NCBI RefSeq assembly: GCF_007786475.1
Contig: NZ_VNJJ01000004.1
Span: 127,058-191,057 of the forward strand
DNA: 64,000 bases
Direction: 5' to 3'
Source of the DNA: Cohnella terricola
GTDB lineage: Bacteria > Bacillota > Bacilli > Paenibacillales > Paenibacillaceae
This document shows, piece after piece, positions 43,934 through 52,963 of the stretch. A program made the position numbers and the translations under genes. The notes below the pieces were generated by a model that saw nothing but the letters and a program-made list of their open reading frames with translations, had not been told where the DNA came from and did not search any database. Every line of letters starts with the position of its first letter. The stretch's first letter is position 1.

Positions 43934-45967
43934 CTATTCCCGGATCGGCTTCTCCAGCACGAGCACATCGTAAGCGTCCAGCGCGATTTTACCCGTCACC
44001 GGGGTTCCGCGGATCGCATCCGTCCAAGCGCCTGCCGATAATAGGGCCAAATCGATCTCGACCGATGAGGAACGGTGATTCATCAGGAACAGGAAAAGCC
44101 GGTCATCCGTCTCGCGCGCGGCAATCTCCACGCCATGCGGCGCGTTCGGAACCAATGGCCCGACACCGGCGGACTGGCACACTTCGAGAAGCAATTCCCG
44201 GATGAATGCCGGCTCAGGATGAGCGGCGACGTAATACGCCTCTCCCTTGCCGTAGCGATTGCGAGTAACCGCCGGACTGCCGGCGTAATAATCTTCCTCG
44301 AACGTGGCGATCGCCTCGGCTCCCTCCAGGCGAACGACCTCTCCCCATTTGCCGGTCCGGTAACCGTCCGGCCGATCCCCGGAGCCCGCGCAGGCGCCGT
44401 CCGTCCACTTCACCCGGTTGGACATGTCCGGCTCCAGCGCGTCCGCTTCCTCGACGACGATGCCGAACACGTCGGCGATCGGACGCAGGAACCCTCCGTG
44501 TTCCACGACGTCGCAACCGTTCGCCATGCCGCTGTTGTAGCTCATGACCAGCTTGCCCCCGCGTTCCACGTAGGCGCGCAGCCGGTCCGGAACGCCCTCT
44601 TCGAACATATAGAGCATCGGCGCGACGACCACGTCGTAGCCGGACAAGTCGTCGAGCGGGTGCACGACGTCTACGGGTACGTTCGCTTCGTATAACGGCC
44701 TATAGAACGCCGTGACCGCTTCGCGGTAATCGACGTCCCGGCTCGTCCTGTTCCATCCGACCAGCCATAAGAGCGTCAGGTCGAACAGTACGGCCGTCCT
44801 CGCCCGCGTTTGGCCGCGAAGCACGCCGCCCAGCTTCTCCAACTCCCGGCCTAGCCCGCTGATCTCCCGGAATACGCGGTTATCGGATTCCGTGCCATGG
44901 CTGACGAGCGAGCTGTGGTATTTCTCCACGCCTCCCCGGCTCTGGCGGAACTGGAAGAACAAGATCGATTCCGCCCCGCGGGCCAGCGCCTGGAAGCTTT
45001 GCAGACGCATCATGCCCGGCCGCTTAGCCGGGTTGTACGGCTTCCAGTTCACGTTGCTGGATGCCTGCTCCATCAGCAAGAATGGAGCCTTCTTCAAGCC
45101 GCGGAAATAATCGTGCTGGAAGGCCGCCCATACCCCATGGTCCTTATGCGGCGGGTAAGAATCCCAGGAAATGACGTCTAAATGCTGGGCCCATCGGGGA
45201 TGAATCTGCCCCAGAAAGTCGATCGAGTAAAAATTCGTCGTAACGGGAACGTCCGGAGAAATCCGAACGATCTCCTCTTTTTCCGCCAAGAAGCCTTCCA
45301 GGTTGCTATCTGACAGAAAACGCTGGTAATCCAGGCTGACGCTCGTATGGGACATCCCTCCGAGCGGCGGAGCGATCTGCGCCCAGTCGGTCTTCGTCAG
45401 GCTCCATTGGCGAAGCTGCCAGCAATCGTTCAACCTCTCGAGCGTTCCGTATTCCGCCTTCAGCCACTCTCTGAACGCTTCGGCGCAATAATCGCAATAA
45501 CAGTGGACGATGCACTCGTTATTGATGTGCCACAGAAGCAAGTTGCTTCTTTTCCCGTAGCGCTCCGCAAGCTTTCCGGCGATGCGGCGTATTTCCTTGC
45601 GGTACAGAGGATGGTTCGGGCAATACGCCTGGCGACTCCAATGCGCGACTCTCCGCCCGTTCTCGTCGACTCTGAGCAAGGTCGCGTCTTTGGCGAACAT
45701 CCAGGACGGCGGCGCCGCGGTCGGCGTGGCTAAGACGACGCCGATATCTTCGCGCTCCAGCAGGTCGAACGTCCGGTCCAGCCCGGAGAAGTCGTAGACG
45801 TCCTCCGCGGGCTGGATCGTCCCCCAACCGAACACGTTCAGCGTAACGGTGTTGACTCCCGCTTCCTTCATCAGCCTGATGTCTTCCTCCACGATCTCCT
45901 CCGGCCATTGCTCGGGATTATAATCCGCCCCGTACAATACGCGACCCGATATTCTCTTCTTCTCCAT
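43934..45967 (-). CDS. GH42 beta-galactosidase
   Basis: 677 aa, intracellular. The TIM barrel starts VLYGADYNPEQWPEEIVEED. The acid/base Glu is E151 (HINNEC) and the nucleophile E300 (FLLMEQASSNVNW). C116, C156, C158 and C161 have the spacing of the GH42 zinc cluster. A trimerisation domain (about 390-600) and a short beta C-terminus follow. I start at the ATG at 45967 preceded by GAGGGGAG. Most GH42 enzymes cleave galacto-oligosaccharides rather than milk lactose, which suits an operon with its own oligosaccharide importer. Confidence 0.94.
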   Translation of the reverse strand: MEKKRISGRVLYGADYNPEQWPEEIVEEDIRLMKEAGVNTVTLNVFGWGTIQPAEDVYDFSGLDRTFDLLEREDIGVVLATPTAAPPSWMFAKDATLLRVDENGRRVAHWSRQAYCPNHPLYRKEIRRIAGKLAERYGKRSNLLLWHINNECIVHCYCDYCAEAFREWLKAEYGTLERLNDCWQLRQWSLTKTDWAQIAPPLGGMSHTSVSLDYQRFLSDSNLEGFLAEKEEIVRISPDVPVTTNFYSIDFLGQIHPRWAQHLDVISWDSYPPHKDHGVWAAFQHDYFRGLKKAPFLLMEQASSNVNWKPYNPAKRPGMMRLQSFQALARGAESILFFQFRQSRGGVEKYHSSLVSHGTESDNRVFREISGLGRELEKLGGVLRGQTRARTAVLFDLTLLWLVGWNRTSRDVDYREAVTAFYRPLYEANVPVDVVHPLDDLSGYDVVVAPMLYMFEEGVPDRLRAYVERGGKLVMSYNSGMANGCDVVEHGGFLRPIADVFGIVVEEADALEPDMSNRVKWTDGACAGSGDRPDGYRTGKWGEVVRLEGAEAIATFEEDYYAGSPAVTRNRYGKGEAYYVAAHPEPAFIRELLLEVCQSAGVGPLVPNAPHGVEIAARETDDRLFLFLMNHRSSSVEIDLALLSAGAWTDAIRGTPVTGKIALDAYDVLVLEKPIRE

Positions 45968-45986
45968 CGGCTGCTCCCCTCTCGCG

Positions 45987-46033
45987 AAGACGGGCAAGCT
46001 CCCGGCCGGTTACGCCGAGCGCCTGCCCGTCTT
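45987..46033. terminator. Hairpin between binding-protein gene and GH42
   Basis: AAGACGGGCA and TGCCCGTCTT form a perfect 10-bp stem with an internal C/G-rich loop. As after the other binding-protein gene (36792-36821), no T-run follows on the minus strand, so partial termination or mRNA protection is likely. Confidence 0.65.
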
Positions 46034-46038
46034 GGTCT

Positions 46039-47610
46039 TTATTTCTTCAGAAACTCGTCGATCTGCTTCTGCAATTCGTTCTGGATTTTCTTCAAGTATC
46101 CTTCGCCTTCGGCCTTCAGCCTGTTCCACGTCTCGGTCGGATCCGAAACGCCGTTGAACAGGGCGGAGTAGTACTTGTCCTCGATCGCGTTGTAGAGCGA
46201 CAGCTCGTTCGCCACCGGCTCGGGATTAAACGAGAAACCGGTCAGCACGCTGGCGATGAGGTTGTCCGCGTTCGCGTTGAACTTGTAATGCTCGATCGAG
46301 ACCGGATCAAAACCGGCGTTCAAGCGGTCGAGCGTCGGGTTCCAGACCCAGGCGAACGGGAAGTACCCGTACTTGCTGTCAGGAAGCGACTTGTATTGGT
46401 CGTCTCCGATCTTCTCGTAGTTGCGCCCTTCGATTCCGTAAGCGAGCAAGTCGTAGTTGTCTTTCTGCGCCGTCCAGTTCAGGAACATCATGGCGCGTTC
46501 CTTGTTCTTGCTGACTTTCGGGATGGCTTGGAAATTCGCCTGCTTGAAGTTCGTCGTGACGACGCCCTTCTCCAAAGACATGAACGTGACAGCTTCGACT
46601 TCGGCTCCCGGAACGTTCGCCGGTACGGAAGCCAACATATTCGACGGCACGCCGAACCCGTTGGACACTAGAATGGCGACGTTGCCCGATTCGAAGACGG
46701 TGTTCACGTCCTTGATGGCGAGAACGTCCGGATGGATCAGTCCGTCCGTGTACAGCTTGCGCGCTTCCTCGATCCAAGACCAGACGGTCGGGTCCATCTC
46801 GTCGAACAGATTGTAGACTTTACCGTCGTTGTTCTTATAGTTCAGGACGATGCTCTGCCCGAGCGCGTCGGAGCGGAGAATCTCCGGTCCGTAGGTCATG
46901 AAGGCGCGGAAGGCGCCCCAAGTCTGGTCCCTCGCTCCGGGCTGGCCGGGAGCCAAGATCGGAATCATGCCTTTCTCGTTTTCCTTGACCTTGTAGGCGA
47001 AGGCGACGAGATCCTCGTACGTCTCGATCGGCGGTACGCCCAGCTTCTCGCGGATGTCCTTGCGGATCAGGTACGTTCTTCCGTCAAGATGGGAGTTGCC
47101 GAGCGGCAGAGCATAGATCTGGCCTTGGAACTTGTTGGCGTCGAACATTTGCTGGGAACGGACCGCGACGGCGTCTTGGCCATACTTAGCCAGCAGATCC
47201 TCCAAAGGCTCGTAATAACCCGCGGCGATCATTTGCTCCATGTGCAGCCAAGGCGCATCGAAAATCAAGTCCACGTTCTCGCCGGACGCGAGCATGACTT
47301 GCGTCTTCGAAGCGAGATCGGACCAAGGCACGAACACGAGATCCAGCTTCACGTTGATCGTATCGGCCATCCGCTTCTCCGCCTCTTCGATGATCAGATC
47401 CATGTCCGCTGGACGGTCTCCCGGCAGAATGATCTTCAGCGTCACCGGATCGAGCTTCCCTCCGGCGCCCGCCGCCTGGCTTTCCGTTGAAGAGCCGGCG
47501 CTGGCCGTCCCCGCGGACGTGGGTTCGTTCTTCTCTTTGGAGCTGCACCCAAGTACGGCGGTCGTAAGCAAGAGAACCGATAACCCCGTTAAGAGCTTCT
47601 TTTTCATCAT
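46039..47610 (-). CDS. Extracellular solute-binding lipoprotein (galactoside operon)
   Basis: 523 aa. Signal peptide MMKKKLLTGLSVLLLTTAVL with lipobox VLGC, Ser/Ala-rich linker, then the binding domain (LKIILPGDRPADMDLIIEEA ... VFVPWSDLASKTQVMLASGE ... KFQGQIYALPLGNSHLDGRT) of the LplA/YtcQ type. Starts at 47610 with GGGAGG 9 nt upstream; a longer frame to 47760 enters the permease gene. Together with the two permeases it imports an oligosaccharide, probably galactose-containing as judged from GH42 and GH36 downstream. Confidence 0.92.
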   Translation of the reverse strand: MMKKKLLTGLSVLLLTTAVLGCSSKEKNEPTSAGTASAGSSTESQAAGAGGKLDPVTLKIILPGDRPADMDLIIEEAEKRMADTINVKLDLVFVPWSDLASKTQVMLASGENVDLIFDAPWLHMEQMIAAGYYEPLEDLLAKYGQDAVAVRSQQMFDANKFQGQIYALPLGNSHLDGRTYLIRKDIREKLGVPPIETYEDLVAFAYKVKENEKGMIPILAPGQPGARDQTWGAFRAFMTYGPEILRSDALGQSIVLNYKNNDGKVYNLFDEMDPTVWSWIEEARKLYTDGLIHPDVLAIKDVNTVFESGNVAILVSNGFGVPSNMLASVPANVPGAEVEAVTFMSLEKGVVTTNFKQANFQAIPKVSKNKERAMMFLNWTAQKDNYDLLAYGIEGRNYEKIGDDQYKSLPDSKYGYFPFAWVWNPTLDRLNAGFDPVSIEHYKFNANADNLIASVLTGFSFNPEPVANELSLYNAIEDKYYSALFNGVSDPTETWNRLKAEGEGYLKKIQNELQKQIDEFLKK

Positions 47611-47669
47611 GATGCTTAACCTCCCGAAGATATAATGTCTATGCTTAACCGGATCGCTCCGGTAGAAGC

Positions 47670-48566
47670 CTATCCTTTTAACGCGCCGATCGTAATGCCT
47701 TTGACGAAAAACCTCTGGATAAACGGGTACAGGAACACGATCGGGCCGATGGTCAAGCACACCGTGGCCAGTTGTACGCCGTAAGTCGGCACCGCTTGAG
47801 AATACAACGTCGAACTTCCTCCGACGTACGAGCTGATGTTCACGTTGGAGATGATCTGGCGAATCATCATCTGCAGCGGATGCAGCTTGTAATTGTCGAT
47901 GAACAGCAGCGCGAGATAGAAATCATTCCAGTATTGAAGCGCGTAGAACAAGCTTACCGTCGCGATGACCGGAGTCGAGATCGGGAGGATGATCCGGAAG
48001 AAAATGCTCAGATCGTTCGCCCCGTCGATCGTCGCGGCCTCGTTGATTTCATAGGGCAACGTCCGGAAAAACGACACCATGATAAAAGCGAAGAACGGGT
48101 TAAGCATGTACGGAAGAATGAGCGCCCATAGGGAATCTTTTAATCCGAGCGTATTGGCGATTAAAATATAGAATCCGACCAATCCCGCTCCGAACACCAT
48201 CGTGAAATACGTCATAAACGATAGGATCCGGCGGTATTTCACTCGCGGGTGGGCCAACGTGTAAGCGTACATCGAAGTGATCAGCACGGCCAGGCACGTT
48301 CCGACGACCGTCACCGTGATCGTGACCAGGTAACTGCTCGCGATCTGTTTGCCCGCCATCGTGAATTGGTAGGCGTATAGCGAAAATTCCTTCGGGATGA
48401 GCTGCATGCCGTAGGCTTTGATGCTGCTTTCCGAGGCGAACGAGTTCACGACGACGAGCCAGAACGGCAGGATGCTGACCAGCGCGAACAGGCCGACGAA
48501 GACGTAGACTGCGAACAGGAAGCCTTTTTCCGGCAGGGATCTGTCTTCCTTCAAGCGAGTAGTCAT
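47670..48566 (-). CDS. Sugar ABC transporter permease (LplC/YtcP type)
   Basis: 298 aa MalG-class permease with six membrane segments. EAA loop RTLPYEINEAATIDGANDLS (about 185-205), VIATVSLFYALQYWNDFYLA and C-terminal RFFVKGITIGALKG. GAGGAGG precedes the ATG. It lies 16 nt after the first permease gene and 59 nt before the binding protein gene. Confidence 0.93.
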   Translation of the reverse strand: MTTRLKEDRSLPEKGFLFAVYVFVGLFALVSILPFWLVVVNSFASESSIKAYGMQLIPKEFSLYAYQFTMAGKQIASSYLVTITVTVVGTCLAVLITSMYAYTLAHPRVKYRRILSFMTYFTMVFGAGLVGFYILIANTLGLKDSLWALILPYMLNPFFAFIMVSFFRTLPYEINEAATIDGANDLSIFFRIILPISTPVIATVSLFYALQYWNDFYLALLFIDNYKLHPLQMMIRQIISNVNISSYVGGSSTLYSQAVPTYGVQLATVCLTIGPIVFLYPFIQRFFVKGITIGALKG

Positions 48567-48582
48567 AGGGGATGTCCCTCCT

Positions 48583-49494
48583 CTAGAACAAGGCCGAATC
48601 CTTGTCGAGTTTTCTGGCGATTTGGTTAAACACGATGATTGTAATCAGGCCCATCACCGATTGGTAGAGGACGACCGCGGACGACTTGCTGAAGTCTCCC
48701 AACACCCGGAGCGCCCGGAACGTGTACGTATCGATGACGTCCGTCGTGGCGTACAAAGCGCTGTTGTCGCCGATGATACCGTAGATCATGCCGAAGTCTC
48801 CATAGAAAATCCGGCCGACACCAAGCAAACCGAGCACGATGGCGACGCTTCGGATGAGCGGCAGCGTAATATGGAAAATCTGCTGGAACCGGGTCGCGCC
48901 GTCGATCTTAGCGCTCTCGTAATATTCGCCGGAGATGCCGGTAATCGCCGCGAGGAAAATAATCGAATAATATCCCGCGAATTTCCACACGTAGATTAGC
49001 GTCAGGAAAGCCGGCCATACTTCCGCTTTTAAGTACCAATTGATTTTTTCTCCTCCGAGCGATTCAATCGTCCGGTTCACCATGCCGTCGGTCGTATTCA
49101 GGAACGAGAACGCCATCATGCTGACGACCAGCCAGGAGATGAAGTAAGGCATGAAGATAAACGACTGGGCGAGCTTCTTGAACAGCGCCTGGCGGATCTC
49201 GTTCAGGAACAGCGCCAGAACGAGCGCGAGCCCTAGACCGAACACGAGGAACAGCCCGTTCAAATACAACGTGTTCAACGTGACCTTGTACCAATCGCCG
49301 TTCATGAAGAAAAACTTGAAATTGTCGAAACCGACGAATTTGCTTCCCCATAAGCCGTCCGCCAGCCTGTACTTCTTAAAAGCGATCAAGTGGCCATTCA
49401 GCGGGATGTAGGCGAAGACAATCAGGAAGGCCAAGCCCGGCAGCGCGAGCAAGTATAAATATTTGTTCTTCGCGATTTCCCGGATAAAACTCAT
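48583..49494 (-). CDS. Sugar ABC transporter permease (LplB type)
   Basis: 303 aa MalF-class permease, six membrane segments: NKYLYLLALPGLAFLIVFAY, LNGHLIAFKKYRLADGLWGS, EAA loop SGEYYESAKIDGATRFQQIF, and the family end VFNQIARKLDKDSALF. AGGTGA precedes the ATG. First gene of the six-gene galactoside operon. The 279-bp gap upstream holds a dyad at 49577-49594 that may be the operator. Confidence 0.93.
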   Translation of the reverse strand: MSFIREIAKNKYLYLLALPGLAFLIVFAYIPLNGHLIAFKKYRLADGLWGSKFVGFDNFKFFFMNGDWYKVTLNTLYLNGLFLVFGLGLALVLALFLNEIRQALFKKLAQSFIFMPYFISWLVVSMMAFSFLNTTDGMVNRTIESLGGEKINWYLKAEVWPAFLTLIYVWKFAGYYSIIFLAAITGISGEYYESAKIDGATRFQQIFHITLPLIRSVAIVLGLLGVGRIFYGDFGMIYGIIGDNSALYATTDVIDTYTFRALRVLGDFSKSSAVVLYQSVMGLITIIVFNQIARKLDKDSALF

Positions 49495-49576
49495 GTTGAA
49501 TCACCTGCTTCCGATGGGGGTGGTATGCGTTTCTCATGGCTCCATCATAGGACGCGCGTCTCCGGTCCGTATAGTT

Positions 49577-49594
49577 CCGATACCGGTTAATCGG
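49577..49594. promoter_or_regulatory. Candidate operator of the galactoside operon
   Basis: CCGATACCGGTTAATCGG is an 18-bp imperfect dyad (CCGAT / ATCGG arms) within related GGTTAATCGGTT copies, 83 nt upstream of the first permease ATG. The adjacent AraC-type regulator at 49773 could bind it. By eye only. Confidence 0.4.
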
Positions 49595-49726
49595 TTCTGA
49601 ATCGGGAAAAACGGCAGGTTCTAACGGCGGAACCGAGGTTGCCGAAACGGAACTTCCACCCGGAAACCCCTATTCGGCCGGCGCCCTTCCAATCCTTAAA
49701 CCTTCCGAATCCCGCGAACAAAGAAA

Positions 49727-49757
49727 AAGCGCTCCGGCGCGGGAGCCGGAAACGCTT
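49727..49757 (-). terminator. Terminator of the membrane AraC regulator gene
   Basis: AAGCG/CGCTT and TCCGG/CCGGA pair around a GC-rich loop; on the minus strand the hairpin is followed by TTTTTCTTTGTT, 16 nt after the stop codon. Confidence 0.8.
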
Positions 49758-49772
49758 CTCTTCTCCTCGGGC

Positions 49773-52028
49773 TCAAGACGGCCGAGAGGGCCGGTTGTCC
49801 CGGTACTGGCTAGGCGTCATGCCCGTCGCTTTTTTGAATGTCGTAAAAAAATTGCTCTTCGTCTGGAAGCCGGAGCGCTCCCCGATATCCGTCACGGTCC
49901 AGTCGGTCGTCTCCAGCAGTTCCTTCACCCGTCCGATCCGTTGCTCCAGAATGTAATCGGACAGCGTCGTCTCGAACACTTCCTTAAACAGCTGACGGAT
50001 GTACCGGGTGGACAAGGAAACGTGATCGGAGATTTCCTCGATGGTCAGCATCGGATCGTGAAGATGCGTTCCGACGTATTCCACGATCTCCGCCACGATC
50101 TCGTCGCGACGGCTCGAACCCTTCTTGTTGCTGAGATCGCCCATGATCTCGAGAAGCTCTTGCTCTAGCCAGCCCTTGATTCCCGCCAGCGTATCGAACC
50201 GCTCCAGGATGCTCTCTATCCGTTCGACCGATTCGACCGAAGGCAATTTGTTAAACGTCTTGAACAGCGTATAGAGGATTAAGGAGAGTTGGAACTTGCT
50301 GTCCGCGTAACGCATTGTCTGCATCGGTCCGAAGATGCGGTCCAAGCTCTCGCCGACTTCCTCCGGTTTTCCCATGCGGATCCGCCGGATCAACTCATCC
50401 AGCAGGTGATCGTCCGGTAACGGCTGCACGCGCGCCATATAAGCCTCAAAGTCTTGCTCCAAATACACTTTATCTTCCCCGGAGATGAACTTCAGCATCG
50501 TTAGCTCATGAATGTGTCCGTAGATCCCCTTCAAGTCGTCGGTGTACGCGTTTGGTCCGCTTACGGCGATCGTCACGCCGATCCGCGTCCATCTGGAGAT
50601 GTGTTTGCCGGCCTCCTCCATCGCTTCGACTAGCTCTTCCATCGCGATATCGCGGCCAGATAGCAGCACGGCCAGATGATCGCCGCCGAGATCGACCGCT
50701 TCCGCGGACCAATTCCGGCCCAGGATCTCTTCGGCGATGTTGCCGATCGCGTATTTGATCAGCTTCCTCGACGCGAAGTTGTAGCGCTCCTCGAACAAGC
50801 TGTATTCGTTGATACGCAGGACGCCCACGTGGAGATTGCCTTCCCGGAGCAACGCGGTATGCTCGCGCAGAACCTGCTCGATCGGGGCGATCAGCTTGCC
50901 TTGGAGGATCCATTGGCGCAAATATTCCGTCTTGATTACGCTCTTATGCTCCCGCATCGACATATCCAGCTTATCGACTTGATCCGCCAAAATCTCGATG
51001 CCGGACCGAAGCACGTTGTACTCTTCTCTTGGCCCTTCGCTCGGCTCGCGGTTGAGCCGGGAGCCGAGCTTCGTCTCCAACTGGTCGGCCAACTGGGAAA
51101 ACGGCTTGTACGTTCGCCGCGAGTTCCAGAACAGGATGGCGAGCATCAGAACGGCGAAGGAGACGGCGAATAGCAGCATGTTGTTCCGGAAGGAATCGAA
51201 ATCCGCCCGGATTTCCTCCACCTTCGCCGTGCTGAACAACGTCCACCCCTGCGGCGCGATCCTCGCGTATTGGACGGACCAGAGCTCCCCCTTGTACCGG
51301 TGCGTGAAGCTCCCCGCCTCCCGGGAAGCTTTCGCGGCCAGATCGGCGTACCAGCTCTCCTCCGCGTCCGAGCCTAGCATAACCCTGCCGTCGCTATCGA
51401 GAATGAAGGAGCTCATCCCTGATTGGCGGTTCTCCTTGAGCAAGTATTGCTGAATCAACTTGCTCTCCATCACCATGACGAGATAACCGAAGGACTGCTG
51501 GCCCGAAGGCACCGTCGGAATGACCAGCGCCAACTTCTGGCGACCGTTCGTCTCGTACGTCGTGAAATTCAGATAGGACTTGCGGGGCTGTCTCGCGATA
51601 TCCAAGGCGGCCCGATCCGAGAAGCCCGAGAACGTCGACAGCCCGTATTTCAAGTTAATAGCATGCTCGGTGCGCATGTTGAACAGATAAATATTTTCGA
51701 TGAACGGCTCGGTCGTCATATAATTGGCCGCCGCCGTCATGGCGTCGACCTGATGCTCCGGCGTCTCGGTCCGGTCGGTCAGCCATAGCTGGATACTTTT
51801 GTCCTGGTACATGTTCAGGCCGTAACCGATCATTTTTTTGAAAACGAAACCCGCGTTCTCTTGGGCGTGCTCGACTTCGATGCGGTTGACTTTATCGATC
51901 TGCTTCAAAGCGTACGCCGAGAACTGGTGCGTAATCAAATACACGAAGGGAATGGACACCAACGCGAACAGGATGCAAAGCGCCAAAAATATACGAATGT
52001 ACTTCTGTCTCGGCATGAAACGCTTCAT
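49773..52028 (-). CDS. Membrane-bound AraC-family regulator (YesS/YtdP-like)
   Basis: About 751 aa. An N-terminal membrane segment (about 10-33), a dCache-like extracellular sensor (about 35-275), a second membrane segment (about 280-300), a middle cytoplasmic region that looks like a diverged GGDEF domain (about 390-520), and C-terminal AraC helix-turn-helices (about 650-750: LTIEEISDHVSLSTRYIRQL, WTVTDIGERSGFQTKSNFFT). It combines sensor and DNA binder in one chain, replacing a two-component pair. I start at 52028, 6 nt after GGGGG; the ATG at 52034 abuts it. It is next to the galactoside operon in the same direction and probably regulates it. Confidence 0.9.
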   Translation of the reverse strand: MKRFMPRQKYIRIFLALCILFALVSIPFVYLITHQFSAYALKQIDKVNRIEVEHAQENAGFVFKKMIGYGLNMYQDKSIQLWLTDRTETPEHQVDAMTAAANYMTTEPFIENIYLFNMRTEHAINLKYGLSTFSGFSDRAALDIARQPRKSYLNFTTYETNGRQKLALVIPTVPSGQQSFGYLVMVMESKLIQQYLLKENRQSGMSSFILDSDGRVMLGSDAEESWYADLAAKASREAGSFTHRYKGELWSVQYARIAPQGWTLFSTAKVEEIRADFDSFRNNMLLFAVSFAVLMLAILFWNSRRTYKPFSQLADQLETKLGSRLNREPSEGPREEYNVLRSGIEILADQVDKLDMSMREHKSVIKTEYLRQWILQGKLIAPIEQVLREHTALLREGNLHVGVLRINEYSLFEERYNFASRKLIKYAIGNIAEEILGRNWSAEAVDLGGDHLAVLLSGRDIAMEELVEAMEEAGKHISRWTRIGVTIAVSGPNAYTDDLKGIYGHIHELTMLKFISGEDKVYLEQDFEAYMARVQPLPDDHLLDELIRRIRMGKPEEVGESLDRIFGPMQTMRYADSKFQLSLILYTLFKTFNKLPSVESVERIESILERFDTLAGIKGWLEQELLEIMGDLSNKKGSSRRDEIVAEIVEYVGTHLHDPMLTIEEISDHVSLSTRYIRQLFKEVFETTLSDYILEQRIGRVKELLETTDWTVTDIGERSGFQTKSNFFTTFKKATGMTPSQYRDNRPSRPS

Positions 52029-52071
52029 TCGCATCCCCCTCTATCAGCCCGCCGGGCCTCTCTCTTCGGAA

Positions 52072-52100
52072 AGTATAGGGCGTTGTCCTCCAAGGCACAA
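52072..52100 (-). promoter_or_regulatory. Promoter of the membrane AraC regulator gene
   Basis: On the minus strand TTGTGC (52100-52095) and TATACT (52077-52072) are 17 nt apart, about 40 nt upstream of the start codon. Confidence 0.6.
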
Positions 52101-52221
52101 GTACTGGAAGAGGAAATGAGGTATTCTTTTCGGAACAAACCCGACTTCTCGCGAGGAGGTGACTGTTTCGGAATGTGGAGATAAGGCCGCGTGAGGGTAC
52201 GATATCGTGGAAAAGGACGGT

Positions 52222-52231
52222 GGGGGGGGGG
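52222..52231. other. Ten-base homopolymeric G tract
   Basis: A run of ten Gs (Cs on the minus strand) lies in the 245-bp gap between the AraC regulator start and the OmpR-type regulator stop. Such runs slip during replication. It is about 42 nt past the response-regulator stop, in no gene I support. No clear terminator is visible for the operon ending at 52274. Confidence 0.85.
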
Positions 52232-52273
52232 AATAGGTTCGCGTGGCGGTACTCGTATATGTACCCCGCTTCA

Positions 52274-52963
52274 TCACATCCGGAAACGGTAGCCGGCGCC
52301 CCAGATCGTCTCGATGTATTGAGGATTGGATGGATCCATCTCGACCTTCTCGCGCAGCTTGCTGATATGCACGGTCACGGTGGCGATGTCGCCCATCGCG
52401 TCCATCCCCCAGATCTGATCGAATAGCTGCTCCTTGCTGAACACTCGATTCGGATTCATGGCCAGATAACACAGGAGGTCGAATTCCTTAGTCGTAAAAG
52501 CGACCTCCTTGTCGTTCACGAATACGCGGCGGGCCGTCTTGTCCACGAGCAAGCCGCGAATGCGGATCTCGTCGTTGCGCGCTTCCCTCCGCCCGCTGAG
52601 CCGCTCGTATCGGGCCAAGTGCGCCTTCACGCGAGCGACAAGCTCTCCCGGGCTGAAGGGCTTGATGACGTAATCGTCGGCGCCGAGCCCCAAGCCGCGG
52701 ATCTTGTCGATGTCCTCCTTCTTGGCGGAGACCATCAGAATCGGGATGTCCTTCTCGGCGCGGATGCGGCGGCAAATCTCGAAGCCGTCCACCTTCGGCA
52801 GCATCAGATCGAGCACGATCAGATCGTAATCGGAATAGAGCGCCCGCTGCAGCCCTTTATCCCCGCTATTCTCGATATCCGCGGCAAAGCCGTTGATCTC
52901 CAAGTAATCCCGTTCCAACTCTGCGATACTTTGCTCGTCCTCAATAATCAGGATCCGTTTCAT
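52274..52963 (-). CDS. OmpR/PhoB-type response regulator
   Basis: 229 aa. Receiver (KRILIIEDEQSIAELERDYL, phospho-Asp in DLIVLDLMLPKVDG, Lys in DDYVIKPFSP) and a C-terminal winged helix (FTTKEFDLLCYLAMNPNRVF, VTVHISKLREKVE). The ATG at 52963 has GGGAGGAG 8 nt upstream and overlaps the kinase stop (ATGA); longer frames lie inside the kinase gene. Last gene of the operon with kinase and ABC exporter, which it probably regulates. Confidence 0.94.
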   Translation of the reverse strand: MKRILIIEDEQSIAELERDYLEINGFAADIENSGDKGLQRALYSDYDLIVLDLMLPKVDGFEICRRIRAEKDIPILMVSAKKEDIDKIRGLGLGADDYVIKPFSPGELVARVKAHLARYERLSGRREARNDEIRIRGLLVDKTARRVFVNDKEVAFTTKEFDLLCYLAMNPNRVFSKEQLFDQIWGMDAMGDIATVTVHISKLREKVEMDPSNPQYIETIWGAGYRFRM

